This document shows, in pieces, positions 45,388 through 60,959 of a stretch of 64,000 bases of DNA (position 1 is its first letter; each line of letters begins with the position of its first letter). Made by a program: the position numbers and the translations under genes. This DNA is from Aphrophora alni. Taxonomy: Eukaryota; Arthropoda; Insecta; Hemiptera; Aphrophoridae. The stretch lies in NCBI GenBank assembly GCA_963513935.1, contig OY740768.1, positions 39,674,368 to 39,738,367 of the forward strand, given 5' to 3'. The notes under the pieces are model-generated. The model was not told where the DNA came from. It worked only from the letters and a program-made list of their open reading frames with translations, and searched no databases.

Positions 45388-48300
45388 CCAACAAAAAACA
45401 ACAAGCATCATACAACAACATTTTAAATAGTTGATAAAACTTAAAACATAATTTACTACGAGACATTTATATTATTCAATATATCTATTTCACCATTAAT
45501 ATCCTACAAGTAAATACTGTAATTAAACAATCACCTTACAAGAAGAAATACATATTAAATTACTTTTGCAATTGTTTTATTTTATTCGATTTTAAATTAT
45601 ACTTGGTTAAACAAATATTATTTATTTAAATATGTGTTACTTATATCACAGTTTATACTCATTTTCTGCCATCTTCTCTCCTTTTTCTACACCATTTATA
45701 GATTACATAGGTTTCATAATACAATTTGTTAAAATATCATTATCAATACGAAGAAAATAATCACGAAATGTATCTCTTACCTCACAGTCCATTCAGTGAG
45801 GAATAAATAATTCGATTGAGTTTCTTAAAGACGTTGAAATATGTCATAGAGATTTGGCAGTTTTATTTACAAACAGAATTAAAAGCAAAATATATATTAA
45901 ATAAATTTAATCCTTTGATTTCTAAATATTGCAAACATTTTTCGTTATATTTTGTAATTATTGCAAATCATATAGTACCGTAACATACGTCTTAGCGTTT
46001 TAACAGATTGTGTTTTAAAGTCTCAAAAATAATATTTTAAAAATAATTTTTCCTCTTGCAATTTGTCCGCAATGCAGACACTTAATGATAAGTAACGAGG
46101 TGTTTAACGAGATTAACTGGACACTACGGCGGAAGTCGTAAATTTAAATACATTTATAACTTTCGACAACCTACGTTTGTTTTAACAGTGTAAACTATCT
46201 CAAATTCTTTACCAATTTTGAATTAACTTCACTTTAAAACATGTACAGTAAAATGTACATATATATTTTGAGTTTTAAACTATTAAGGGATTTATATACC
46301 ATAGCATACATTAATTAAATGAAGTTAAAAATACCTTACTGCTTTGTCATCTAACTAAGACCTTTCAGAAACCATATTAACCAAAATTTACTTCCTCTAT
46401 GTCAATAAGTTTTAAATTATGAATTACATAAATGCATAGATAAACAATTAAAGTGTTAGTAACTAAATTCTGTGACCAATAATTCAAAGTTAACTGTACA
46501 ATAACTACCAACTCAAACAACAAGTGTATTGTTACGAATCATGTCATTTGAATAAAGTACTGATTTTAACCACACAAAAATTTTAAGTTAACTATAAAAG
46601 TCTATTAAAAATCTTCATTATTTTCTTCTTTTTTTTTAAATAGTAAATTTCACGTTCGTTTATTCAACTAAAAATATTAAACTAGCAAACTTGTTTAACA
46701 CTTAAAACGTTAAATTTTGTTTTACTCTTTCTTCAAGTTTACGGGTGAGAAGATATTTAAATAACTACATTTGTAAGAAAACTTAGAATTGCCATTATTC
46801 TTAGAATTGCTGTTATTATTATAGCTGCCGGAAATAACTTCAATAAATAATTTCAGCGAAATGTAATTTAAAAGAAAATATATTTCTGTTTAATCGAAGT
46901 ACCTTTTTTTTATTTAAAGGCAATTTCTAATTTTATACGAAATGTATTTAACGCTTGTTTTAATCTCAAAACTTTCATAACAGCGTTACAAATTTCTAGT
47001 GACATTACATGTATTATTAATTAAATAAAATTTATCTAGCTATAATAACAATTAAGGAGATATTAAGTATATATTTCTTCCTATAAATTTTTAATTGATT
47101 TAATTTTGTATATGAAAATAAATTTAAAATTATAAAACTTCATCTCTTATGTTATTAATCAAATAACCTATTGATATTAAATAACAACTTATTCACTTTT
47201 GAAATGGTTGCAGATTCAAAATAAAACTACAATTCACAACTTTGTTGACATACATTTTAAAAACTATTTAATATTAATTGAGTTTTTTTGTATTAATTAC
47301 ACCAAAGTCTTCGGCGGCAAAATAATTATTTGTTGCTCTAATAAAAATCAAATAGGAACATAATAACTTTGATTACATTTCTTTCAAAGTTCTATGGGAT
47401 TTATTAATACAATTTATGTTTATATTTATATAAATTAAGTTTTTATCTGTAATAAACTCACAACAATTTCACTTTTGCAATTTATTTTAAATGGAAATAT
47501 AAAAAAGATCAAGTTAATTTCTTACTCGTTTTATTATTATATATTGTAAATAATTAATATTTCAAATTGCTGTAGTTTTATATTTAATACACTCTATTTA
47601 TGGAAAATAATACAGTTTGATGACAATGACAGCTTTCACGTCATAACAAATAGCTTAGCTTTGTGCAGTTCAACGGATTACGCAAATATTTTCATAAAGG
47701 AGAAAATAGTTGTTTTAAATCGTGGAAAAACGGTTTTGATACTTGATTTCTATTATCAGTTCGAACTTTTTGCTTTATCTAATTTTCTCTTTCTAATTTA
47801 TTACTATTTCCTGGCAGTTGTCGTTCTTAAATAAAGAATGGAAATAAAATTTTAAAAAAGAAGAAGAAATATAAGACATTTAATTCTTATATTTACGATG
47901 TCATTATCGTGACTAAAATAAAACTTCAATACAAATTGTTTATTATTTACGAGTATATACTGTTTTCATGTTTGTTATAATGCCCAACATTAATTGTAAT
48001 TAACTTTAAACAAGTAATTTATTAAATGAATGCAAAGTAATTTGTTGAATAAGTTAGTGAAAGCACGATTCCACCCATCACTAGTCTAGTATCACATGTA
48101 AAATCAGCTTGAATGTACATTTCTCCCAAAATTTAAAATTCTAATCAAGTTCCTGTGTTGTGTATTTCGGGCGAATCATATTCATGAAATTAATTATTTA
48201 AATCAATACAATACCTGTTCGAGCTCTTCATCCGTTTTTTTTTTATATATATTTGATGAAATTTAAAATACGCAGGTAGGGCCTACAATCTTTTTTGTTA

Positions 48301-51300
48301 TTCATGTTCTAGTGGTAAATTTATCTTTCAATAATAAAATTCGTTTTAGCGTTTTTTTGTAAATATAAATATTTGTGTCATATCGTAATAGCATTCACGC
48401 AATTATTTCTAGTAATAAACATTACTGTTATAAAAACTATATTCTAAATCAAATTGGAGATTTTAAAATACCTCAGTGTACTACATACAAATCGTGGTAT
48501 AAGTATATATAAGTCCACCATTTCGTCTGAATGTTTTGGGTTTCTTACAAAATTATCTCTAAACCAAAGCATACCAATCTTTATGTAATTTAGAAGTGAG
48601 GTATTCGGTAACTTTGTATGTATATGGTTTTGTATATTTTATTTTTATTTTACAATAGGGACTAATCAACAGAGTTATTTCACTGTTTCTAGGCAGGGAT
48701 GCGGGTTCTCAAACTAGCAATAAATCTTTCAGGAATAAATATAATGGTAAACACTATTGTACAAAAATAAAAATAAATTAAATTAACTTTTTTTATAACT
48801 TTTAATTGAATATATTTATAAGCCCTCAAAATATAAAAACATCTTAAATGTTCATTATTTTTATATTTTATTAAAATGACTTCAATTTTCACAGGATTAA
48901 AAATATATCCGAAAAATTATCATTTAATTAACTGTTACACTGTTAGTTCCTTTTAAATAAATAAATAAATAATACCTTGTATAATATTAGTTATAATATT
49001 GTAAATTAATAAATTTGGTCACCAGATATTTGATGAAATCTTATTCATTTATATATTAAACACCTAAACAAAATCTATGGTTTTTATCGCCGAAAATTCA
49101 TTTTGTGGTCTATAGACAGAAAATTAAATATTTCAAACACTGAATTTGTATAATTTTAGCGAAAAGTGAAAATTAATGTTTCGTGTAGTGTGTAAAATAG
49201 GAAACTTGACCTCTGATATAAAAAGCTCGATTATAATGAAGTATTATTTACACTGAGAACCCGGTTATGGAATAACAAATCAAGTTTAGGTCCTATTTAA
49301 AAACAGCGTCAATAGTTCACATTCACTATTATTGAAAATTGTGGAATAGAAATTCTTTGGATGAATAGTTTTTCCTGTTTATACTTGTAATTAGTTGTCA
49401 AACTAATAATAATGTATATTTCTATTTATTATACTATGACAAAAAGAGTGTGAATAGAAAAACGTCGAAAAAACCAAAGTTCCGAGAAATTGGTTAAAGA
49501 AAACGCTGCGGACGAGACGACTGTGAACTTACAGTAATTTACTTAAATATCAGTTCCGAATAGTACCATCTATGTCAAACATTTTATACGAAAATTATCA
49601 ATAGAAATTACAAAATTAAAAATGTTTGAAGTTTTACTAATGTATAAAACAAATAATCTATAAACAGAATTCTCCAATTTCGAACAACTAGTTAACTCGA
49701 AAAAATCACAAATTGTATAAAGTAAAAGGTTATTAGTTTATTGTTTATTATTAACTGTCCGTTTTTTATCACACTTAAAATGTTTAATTTCGTATCTTAA
49801 TAACAATTTTTACACACATTGTAGGCAATTATATTCATGACATCTCGTTGGTTTGGATAATCTAGACCTGCGTGATAATGTAAATACAGGTTCTGTTCTA
49901 CATTGCGTGAACTATCTAAAATTCAAATCAAGTTCCTATACTTATTCGTTATTTCTGCTAGACCATATTTATGATGAAATTATTTAAATCTACCAATACA
50001 GTTCGGCAGAGTTCTCCACAGTTGTGAATGTATTTGTGTTTCATGAGTATACAGTCGTCAAGTTTTGAAAACTATACAAATCATAAGACTGAAAAATTTA
50101 CCCAATTGGGTTGATATTTTACCCAATTGTAAACATATATCATTTAAACGTAAGTGTCATTATTTTTGTTTTCATGAAATTTGTTAACGTCTATTAGTCA
50201 TTGTATGTATGTAATTGATACAGACATATTTTATTTACTGTACGTGTTTTAGTAAACTTTTTTTTTTAAATTGTGTTAGTGAAACAAATTTTGTATTAGG
50301 ATTTCATAAATTTAACTGCTTATGGTAAACAAATGTAGTATAAACAAACTCGGAAAACTGTAAACCTAAATATTTAGCTGTGTTTTAGTCTCATGGAGAT
50401 GAGTAACATTTTAAGACTGTTCGTTGAAGTTCAGTCTAAATAATTATTGTATGAAAAATATTATTCCACACAAATAATTGTTTGGTATAATATCAGGAGT
50501 ACAATTTTTCAAATTAATTACATTCACACTTTAGAAGTTTTCAGGTCTTAAATTAAACAATTTCCTCTGAGGCCGTTAGACATGTATTTTTTCTGTGTGG
50601 AGATTCAGGAGCGAACTTGGTGTGGTAAGACTTTTTGGGATGCAGCATCAATAAGACACCAATGTAAGACAACTTATCCCAAGCCAAGGCGGAACAGCGT
50701 ATGCCGAGTACTGCGTGGCTAAGCGTGAGCTTAGTCTTAAAATGCTGTAATTACCCTTAAATATGCATCCTTGTGGTGAAAAAATGTCTAAATAAAAATA
50801 ACCCTTGAAAAAATTATATGATTAATAATAATTTTTTTAGTCTGGTCATTTTTTTCCAATTAAATGTTTTGTAAATATATTTATGTTAAATTTTAATTAA
50901 GCACTTATTAATATTTAATGACAAAATTGCAACAAAACAATTTTTAAATATTATTTCCATACCGTGATTTCATTACAAAGTAAACCATTAGTTTTATCAT
51001 AAATCTAACTATTTTAAAATTAATTTTACATTATAAAATTAGTTTAATTACAACTAACCCTTCAGTGTTTAATTTACTTCAAATCAAACTTTACGCAATT
51101 TGAGTCGTTCTAAACACTAGCTCATGGAAGAAAAAAATATGTGAGACAATCAATATAATTCTCTCCATTCACGGTAATTATTTCAAGGTCATAAAAACTA
51201 AACATCAATTCATTCCCTGTTATAAAAAAAATGTTGTAAATAATTGTACAACCGAATTTAAATAGTAGCAATAGCATGAGTCATTTATTTAAAGTAACAA

Positions 51301-51920
51301 TTGCTTATAATAAGTTTGTTCCAAAACCTAGATGGATTTTATGTGTTTCTTACTTCGTATAGTCGTTGAAATACAAGTAAAACAAGTAACTAATATTGTT
51401 ACTTTTAAGTAAAGTAAATGCATCCTTATGCATTTTTATATTGCTTTTATATATAGCTTTGTTTTGGGGAAAACAAAACAAAAAACCGTCTAAATGTAAA
51501 GAATGTAATGACCATTATTGTTAACATATAAATAGGTTCAAACTGATGTTATCAAATTCTGAAAGCGGTTTCAATTGGTCCAAAATATTTAACTTGATCA
51601 CATACTCAAGGTATTTGTTCAGAGCGCTATTGAGTTAGTTTACAAACAGTTCATACAGTTGTATCTCAAATGGACTATACACAGAATAACACGTTGTTTC
51701 AAAATATGGTGTTTTTTGGAAATATCAATTTGTATACATTCTTAATACATGTCTACATCTTGTTATTTCGTCATGATTCATTACATGTTTAAAGACATAC
51801 GATGGATATTTCTGTTTTAACATTGATTATAAATGTGAAAAATATTGTACAGAGTTTATTTAGAATATGCTCTTGAAATTTTTGTTGTTATGAAAAGTCT
51901 AAATTCTATTAACACCTTAT

Positions 51921-52130
51921 AAGTTCCAAACAGACAAACATGTAGAGGTAAAGTTAGCACAGCTGAATTATAAGCGATTCAGAAGTGCTGCAAACTTCAC
52001 AATTTGCAAACTTGTTTGAACTTTTAATATAGGCTATTCAAACTGCACCAATACTAGAATACATAAGTGCATTTCTGTATTACGCACACACTTCAACGGA
52101 ACGATTCTACTGCAGTTTTCGTTAGTCATA
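51921..52130 (+). repeat. Dispersed repeat family A, copy 2
   Basis: Direct-orientation partner of 20847-21050 over about 200 bases. Confidence 0.75.
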
Positions 52131-55100
52131 AAGTAAAATAACCACAATCAGAGATTTATGTTATACTACTTTGGTATTATATATTTATTGATTAAAATAG
52201 ATTTAATTTTGCTTTGAGTATTTACTAACGTCAATGAACTTTGAGTTGCTTTACTATAATGACTGTTTTGGTGCACATTTAACATGTAATAGATTTTAGT
52301 AGTAAAAAAACACCGTTTTACCCACATTAATATTTTCTTATAACCATTCATGCAAAAGATAATACAATTTATTTTGGTTTAAAGTATCATAAATATATCT
52401 CTAATAAAATGTAAATTGGTATATTTAAGAATAGCTAAATTAATAGAGAATATTACACAAGGTATGTTATGTAACTATATTAGTATAATTCAACTAAAAT
52501 AGTCTTATGTAAAATAACATGGTTAGCTATTCTATTCTCAAATTTGAGTTATTTCATCCTCAGAAACTCTTCTCAGAGAACTTACATTTTTGGAATGCAT
52601 GAAGAATTAAGAAGAAATGAATTTATCTTTCTACGCTATTGTAAGAATATTTATGTATTTATATCAAATAAAATCTAGCATAATATACTGATTGGAATAG
52701 TATAACTTATATTAATAAGTTATTTCATATTTTCGGCCAAATAATTTTAATTAATTTATTATTATGTCAATTCGAATGTATTGGACATTCAAGGCTAGTG
52801 TTTTAACAACTTTATACAATGAATTACTTTTCATTCCTGCATTAAAACAATGTAGTGTTGATTTTATATGTGCAGTTAAACTGTTAAACCGAAGTATTGT
52901 AAATTTTTTAAAATATCGGATTTAACACATGAATCAGAAAATTAATAAAAGCGTTAATGTCAGTGTGTTTACCTTTAATAAAAAGAATATATACCAACTA
53001 CTATTTCAAAATATGGTATAATATTCCTTGATTTATATGTGTTTTTTTAATATACAACAAGTATACTTAAAAATTGTCATTTAAATATAAAAATTAGTTT
53101 TATGTTAATGAATATAAGTACCAGAATATCTTCAGTTGGGTATTAACTTTAATTTCATAAAGATGTTTTCTATTCTTAAATCGTTATTCATTTAGCAATT
53201 TCTTACTAGTTATGTAAGGGAAAATTAATTTTTATGACTATTAATTTAATATAAAAAAAAATAAAGTATTAATTTATAAATACAGTATATCAATTTTATT
53301 TCTATAATTTCTTTTCTCTTTTTAATAAAATAATGTATACAAAACGAAAGTAAACCATTTTAGACTCATAATGTTTTAATTTTCCATGTTATTGATGTTT
53401 AAATTTTTAGATACAACTCCTAAAATCTTTCACAGTAACAATTGCAACATAAATTGCAAATAAAAAAATAATTATCATTGATTTGTAATTTCTTGTGTGG
53501 TGTAAGGATAGGTTTTAAAAATATCTGCTCAATATATCATTTTACTGTTGTGTGAGTAATAGAGAGTTCACTGGCAAAATTAAAAGACAAGTAACGTTCT
53601 AAGACAAATAATAAAAAATACATTAAATAATTTATAAATAAAAAAAAATAATGTCACTGTATTTATATTCATGTGGCGGGTTTAAAAAATAAAGAGCTTG
53701 CACGCCCTATTTATCGCAAACAACTATAGTCGTTACCACTAATAGGTGACGAAAATCTAGTTTACTAGAGGGAATCACACACCACAAACAGGTACCACTT
53801 AAGCAACGAGAAACCAAAGTGTTAAAATTGAACTATAATTTCTTTCATTGAAAATTGAGGAACTCATACTGTACATGAACTACATTCAAATGGATATTAC
53901 ACTTTATTTCTTGTGTTACGTTTCATTGATAATCTAGGATTTGCGATTGAATTCACATAAAAACTCATTCGCTATGGATACGATGTCTTTTATGTCTGCT
54001 ATAGAGTTCATGGTTCAATGCTGATCTACTTTTTTAACAGACAATTTGTAACTGATGCCTTCAATTTTTAAACACATTTTAGGTTAGAGTACAACGGAAA
54101 ATATTTTTTTATTTACGTTAATAGTCTATTATTAATTTAAACAGTATAGTAATAAATGTTAGAATTACTCTAAAATTAATATCAAAATAAAAAAACAATT
54201 CAAGATGGTGAATTAAAAATATCCAGTGTGGGTATTCAATAGCTTTCGTCGTTCCGGAAAAAAAACACAAAGTTGGAGAATATATGTATATTGTAATAAT
54301 TAAAGTTGGTTTTGGTTTCTGTAGCTTTGGAAACAAAGTGATTAATGATCAATTTAATAGTTATGAAATTAAATTTGAAATTAATAAGTTTATGAGTAAT
54401 GGCATTTTAAAATGCATTTTTAAAGGTAAATATAAAATGGTAATTAAAAAGTGTAAACAGCATCTTTTATAATGAAGAAATATAGCATAACAATTGACAG
54501 TTTCCTGTGATCCCCCAAATTGCACAAAGTTGTACATGTGTTAATAGAAAATGTTTGATTAAATATGTTCAAATAAAGTGTATTTTAGTCATAACGGAAA
54601 GTGTAAATTAGAACGAAATATTAATCAATATTTAAAGTTATACGTCCCGAGTATATGATTAATAACACCACAATATTAATATTTGTAGCTAAGCCTTAAT
54701 GTGAACAAGTATTTGTAAATAATTTACCAACATGAAATTTTAGTAATAGTATTACTGTGAATATCACGTTTGGAACCAATAAAACTCTCAAATTATATTG
54801 CTAAATGTATTTAAATCATTTTTTTTAAGTTGGTATATTTGTAATTGATTTTTGGTACAACTTGGTGTTATAATTAAATTCAAAACAAATCAGTAAAACA
54901 GTCTAAAGATACAGTCTGCAGTTTGAAACTCAATTGCAGTTTTATTTGGAATTATTTCCACATACAAAGTGGATGATACATTACGTGAAATCGATAGAAA
55001 GTAGTAACATTTTAATGAACTGTAACGTGGGATATAAAATGTAACATTTATTTTAATGGATTTCAAATACAGCAATACATTACTCACACTAATGTTAGAT

Positions 55101-56239
55101 AAATTGTATTGACGTTTGTAAATTTAGTTTTACAAGTATAAATCTACAGTTAAAATTACATTTATAAAAATGGATGAAATATTTATTTTGAAACTATTAT
55201 TATTTAAAGAATTTTCAATATAGTTAAATTCCTATAAGCGTCAGAATATTCCTATAATTATAATATATGACGAGAAATCCCTCTTTTGTCTATTCTTTTT
55301 AAAGAAATATTTAAAACTTTAAAAGGAACATTATTTGCATTGCATCAGAATATAAAAAAAGAAGATTAAAATACAATTTTATCAATTAGACACCTAAGTT
55401 TTAGACTCCGTATATTTTAGTGTCTAAGAAAATGTCAGTTAAATTTACTTAAATTATATTCAATCTCTAGAAAGTGAGTAGTTTTTGACACAATAAAATT
55501 AAAAAAATTATAAAAAAATGAGGATTTACAAGTCATTATTGGTCCCTTTTTAAAAATTAACAAAAAAAAAATATTAATAATAATAATAACATTTTTTTGT
55601 TGTGTGGTCTAAAAAATTTAATTAATTTCGAAATTAGGATACTTCAAGTTTTCAATGCTTATGGCTGCATTGAATGAAGAGAAAAAATACAAGTAAATTT
55701 TAGTATTAAATATGATTTTTTTTCTAACCTACTTTCGACACCAATCAAGAAGCTATTTGTATAAGATTTTGAACAGAAATTGTTAAGACGGTGGATGATA
55801 TAATGAAATGAAAAAGTTTGTTAACATAGAAGATTGTTAGAAATGAAAAGTCCAACATTTTTAAATGAAGTTTAGTGTATATGATTTGTAATCATATTTA
55901 ATAAAAATAAGTATATTGTACCATTAATTCTAAAAGTCTCAATTATCTGCGTAGAAATAAAATAAAGTTATTGGCAAAGTTATAATTTTAAGATGTGGCA
56001 TACTAACTATATTGTCTAACATATGCAATCAAAGAACAGTCATAACTAGTAAATGCAATAGTATTACGAAAATAAAAGAATTAATATTCGTTTTAGGTCT
56101 GGTATTCAACCGATATAAAGATTGAATTTATTATACCATAGCATTAACATCATAATAATAAATTATCTTTTTTCAATAGATAAATTCACAAGAAACTAAA
56201 TACAATATTAATCCTCACCGAAATTTAAATCCCATGAGG
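52131..56239. other. AT-rich non-coding stretch
   Basis: No gene seen; a GC-richer patch at 53670-53820 is unrecognised. Confidence 0.55.
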
Positions 56240-56640
56240 GATTATTCGAGGAATATACAAACTTACTGGTGAGGTTTATTTCATTTATGTTTTAAACGCG
56301 TTCGTTTTTCAAACATAAAAACATTATATACAAAACCGACGTATTCTACAAATGAGGCGTGAATATACTGTTTAGGGCAAGAAAGAAAATTAAAACTCTT
56401 AGACATATTACAGTTTTCTTGTAAATAAATTACAAATTGTTTTTCTTCACTTCCGAAAACAGCGTAATTTAAAAGTAATAAGTAGAAAATACTTCCAAAA
56501 GTTAATTTAAAACTTTGCCGTTACTTGTGTGATGGTTATTTAATTACCGGGTTTTATTTAAGGCCTACTAAGGGTTGAAGTAGATAAAACGAGAAAAATA
56601 CAAAATGTAAAGATTTTAATTTTGTTTCAGTTTTGTCTGT
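56240..56640 (-). repeat. Dispersed repeat family D, copy 2 (inverted)
   Basis: Reverse-complement partner of 17915-18270, well conserved in the middle and fading toward both ends. Confidence 0.75.
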
Positions 56641-57564
56641 ATGATGCCATATATTTTAACAAAAATACTTAAAGTCACGTTGAGTTACAAATGTGTATTT
56701 ATGAGAGTAAAGTTATTTAATCTCTTGATTTTGCATCCTTAACATTAAATGATTACAACTTTAAACCCTATGACACGTAGGTCTAAACACTTAATTGTTT
56801 CTTTCAAATGAAATAATCGTATAAAATAGAATGTTTGAATTTGATATGCAAATGGTAGTTTATTTAAACTCAATAATAATTATATTGTACTCTATAATTT
56901 TTATATTAACATATCAGCATCAGAACACAAAATAGTGAAAACATATTTCTTAATATTATCAGTGACATTTTAAATTAAATCGATATGGGAAGAAACGTTT
57001 TGGCCCAAGGGTGTTTTTACGTTTAACAACTGGTTTTTAACATATCTGTGCTTTAAATGCATTTGCGCGACAGATATTAAAATGTAAATATGATTATATT
57101 GAAATCTTTTAATAAATAAATATACAAAATCAATAAAACATTTCTATAAAATGATTTATTTTTCAGTTTAAAAATATTTGTTAGTATAGATATTAATAGT
57201 CACGTGAATCCACATTATCTTATTTAAATCATTTATTGAAAATTCGTATTAATGTCAAAAATATAGGGTATTAACCACTTTTTTAAATTACTTGATATAA
57301 TTCAATTATATACATTTAATTTGCCAGTACTTTCCACCTAAAATGTATGAATAATTTTTAAAATTAGAATAAAGAGATATTAGAGACTCAAAAACATTTT
57401 GGTTCTACAGAAAAGAATAAATGTAATTGGATCCAAATGTAAGATAAGTTTTGTTTGGACAGTTTGTTAATGAAAAATATCTTATACTGGTAAAAAGTTT
57501 GGAAAGTATTTTGGACAGTAATACTATTTATTACAACGGTTAACGATTGAATTATTTAAATAAA
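56641..57564. other. AT-rich non-coding stretch
   Basis: Nothing recognisable. Confidence 0.55.
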
Positions 57565-57825
57565 CCAAACCAATGCCATTGAATGAATAATAGTGAAAGA
57601 AGCAAGAAATCAATGGAATGAAAACTATCCTGTTAGGACAATGTTGTCTAATAACTTTTCAAATGAATGGCTTTTGGTTGTGCTTCAATATAGTTAAAAG
57701 TTTCGACTCTGCATAAAATCAAGTCTAATGAAAATATTGCCTCACAGGTTAAAGGCCATTACTGCTCCATAATGGCTGACTTCATGGAGACTATATAAGC
57801 CTGCTTTTAAAACTCTTTATATACA
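57565..57825 (-). repeat. Dispersed repeat family C, copy 2 (inverted)
   Basis: Reverse-complement partner of 43258-43510; about 250 bases alignable. Confidence 0.75.
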
Positions 57826-60800
57826 TTATCAACAATGTCTATAACGTTTTTTTTGTATTTATGTACAGCATTCAGTACATTTCTTAACTCGCAGTAATAG
57901 AACATTATTTGCAATATTCACGTGTTTATTTATTATTATGCGTATTGATTTATTTATTGATTATTTAGGAATTTAAAGAGCCGTTTAGAGACCAACCCTG
58001 GAATCACGACCTATGGCCTATTTTACAACTAATGCCTCCTCATTCTAGCCTAGCAGGTTTTTTCCCCTTATGTAAAACCACTAAAGAAATGTTTACGGAA
58101 CTATTGTTGAATAATTTTGTAAATGAATCTGTGAAAAATCACAAAGTGGCTAATGGAAAATGGGGTCCAAATTCATCAATTCAATTAAAATATTCTCAAG
58201 ACCTGAAAAGCTATGAAAAACATTTGTGGAAATTGTGTTATATTATATGCATAGAAGTAAAAGTACAGTATACGGCTCTAAAAGCTTTAAAAGACATAAT
58301 GTAAAATAATATTTTTAATTAAATTACCTTTTACAAAATCATTTTAAACCGTGATATCTGCTGAGAAAGTTTTTATGATCATTGTATGTTACTTTTAGAA
58401 CAAATACAGTGGGACAATGAGAAACTTACTTAAAGGTCTAACCATCCTAAATCGGAACATTATTTTTTCTCCGTTTTGCAAATGCAATGTTCCGTTACTT
58501 ACAAAATGTGTGCATACATGTAGACCCAAAAATTAATTGCTATAATTCATATAATCTATAGAATCTGTGATATTGAACTATAAGATAATATCTAAATCTT
58601 TTTTAAATCCTATTTAGAGATCAATATTCTAAGTTTATGAAATCTGTAAAAAGAAGCATATAAAGCTAGCGAAAAATCAAAATATATCAAAATCCTGAAG
58701 AGTATAAGGATTCATCGATTTTATTGTCAGAAAAAAAGTGTAGAATAAAGGCTTTTGGTTTTTCCTTCGTTATTGGAATACACTACACCCAATCACTTAA
58801 GATGTTTGGTGAGACTCAATTTTTGGTTTATAAGTAAAAACATAACGAAAGTACCACACTTATCAAACAGATTAAATATAATATATTTAGTCGATAAAAT
58901 TCGTTTTAATCGACGAATTTTTAACCATCCTTTTTACTACAAGTTTTGGTGTTATAGTCTACCAAAATTACTATATAGTACACGACTTAAATTCTGGACA
59001 AAGAGTAATCATAAATAGATGGTACCGGTAAACGAGCGAACTAGGGTAATATGAAGAATTAATGAGAAATCTTTATCGAAAGATAGCTACTTTTAAAGAC
59101 TGTTTAGGGTATTATTGTAATTGAAAAACCTATGTGTCAGTTTCTGTGTAAAAGCAAGAAAAGTTTAATAATTATTATTCGTCTTATCACTACATAAAAT
59201 CTCTGACGTATAAAATAGCGTATCAAGTATAATGTGAATGATTAAAATGTTACTCAATTTAAAAAATAAGTTGAAAAAACCCCTAAAATAAAACATATTT
59301 ATATGCAGTTCATGTACATAGAAAAAACATTTTTTTTATTTATCAGGTAATAAATCAAACCATTGTTACTTTTAGGTTACTAATCAGGCCAAAATCTATA
59401 AAAAAAATAATAAATATTTATATTAAATGAAAAGTAATTGCTAATAAATTTACAATAATTACTTTCGTCTAAATAGAAGCTATTACAATAGCAGACAAGT
59501 TGAACATTAACAGCAATCGTTAGTAAATTATCCGGTGAAGTTAAATTCCTAGTTTTGAAACAAAACAACTAGAATCTAATTATAAAACTATTTAATTTGA
59601 AACAGTTACTTCTTCTTGTATTTCTTGGAAGTAATTTTTATTTTAAAATGGTTTCTATTGATTTGCAGGAACATTAATTTTCAATGGATATTGTTCTGTA
59701 CACTATTCATAATGTTGAATCAAACACTTACAAAAAGTGAGAACTTTTAAAACAGAATATTTTTTTTAAATATATGCCTACTCAGCATAAGTGTCCATGT
59801 CAAATATTAACAAAGTCTACTTTCAATAAAACAGTTTATTTGGAATGGTTTTTAATTAAATAGTATTAACCGTTGTACTGTTTTGTAAACAGGTTAATAT
59901 GTTTTTTTTTCTTATGGAGGTGTGATGTTTGTTATGTAAAGTGTACCTGGAGTTATAAATATTATATAGTTAGTACATTGTGTACTATAAAAACTGAGTA
60001 AGAAATTAATATGTTGAATCCAAAAAACTTTGAAACATAAATGTTAATACTGTCAGAAATCAAATGAAACAAGAACAAAAAATAAATGGGTTTTACATTG
60101 TTAGAAGAGATGGGGAAAAAGTGGCTGTATAGGAGAAGGGACAGTGTGAATAATCGACAATTCTTATTACAATGCCAAGTGAACCAACCAAATATGTTCA
60201 AATTAACTCCGGGGAACATATTACAGTGGATTTAACTATATTATTCTGCTACTTCAAATATTTATAAAGCTATTACGCATTTTAGTACTGACGCATGACG
60301 CTATTACTTAAATATCTTTTTAAAATGTAATTTTTCTGATACGCATCACCATATGTGAAAGGAAAGGTTCCTGAACTCTAATAAATGTTATACTTCCTAG
60401 ACGAAATGTTGAATATTGAAATAAATTTAACATATTATAACTTTTATTAAATTCCACTCATATATTGATGTTAAACTTTAAAATAAATATTATTAAATTA
60501 ATTATTATATTATCAAGTGTCCAGTGAAATTTAAATAATATTTCTGAAAATATGGAATACAATGATAAGCGAAATTAGTTATAATTTTAATTATAATGTT
60601 AAAGTTAAAGTAGAGAAGGTAAATCAGAAAATTTAAATCTTAATAAATTCGTTAAAAATAAGAAACTAATGAAACATCAAAATTATCATTTATAAAATAT
60701 TGTATTTTTTAGTTGTTAATAAGTTATAACTCAAATTTAGTGAAGAAATTTGTAGTAGAGTTCTGATATTGCTTCTCCAATTGTAATCTGAAGGCTTAGA

Positions 60801-60959
60801 CTTGAAAGATGGAGTTGTCCAGTAGTAGGATTACTAAAAGACTTTATAAACATTTTTGTCCCTAACTTATTTACGTATTTTTAAGTAGGACTAAAAACAT
60901 GAAATAGGAATTGTTGTAGCAAAGACATATTATTAGTAGAGAGAGTTGAGTTATTTACT
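57826..60959. other. AT-rich non-coding stretch, two unrecognised small frames
   Basis: Plus frames at 58032-58304 (90 codons, basic, ATG start) and 58755-59018 (87 codons, Tyr/Phe/Lys/Asn-rich) are the longest here. Neither shows a known motif and each is within what AT-rich DNA gives by chance. The first has a more ordinary residue mix (KWGPNSSIQLKYSQDLKSYEK) and is the better candidate for a small gene or exon, but there is no supporting splice or promoter evidence. Confidence 0.4.

Larger units (their letters stand above)
43511..51920. other. AT-rich non-coding stretch
   Basis: About 8.4 kb without a recognisable gene. It contains a tRNA-like B-box string (near 44580), a hairpin (45332-45387) and one GC-richer patch at 50600-50750 with a plus frame of about 40 codons (WCGKTFWDAASIRHQ) that I do not recognise. 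Confidence 0.55.

Noticed and set aside
58032..58304. 90-codon small protein gene
   Set aside because: No motif, no promoter, splice or conservation evidence; length is plausible by chance.
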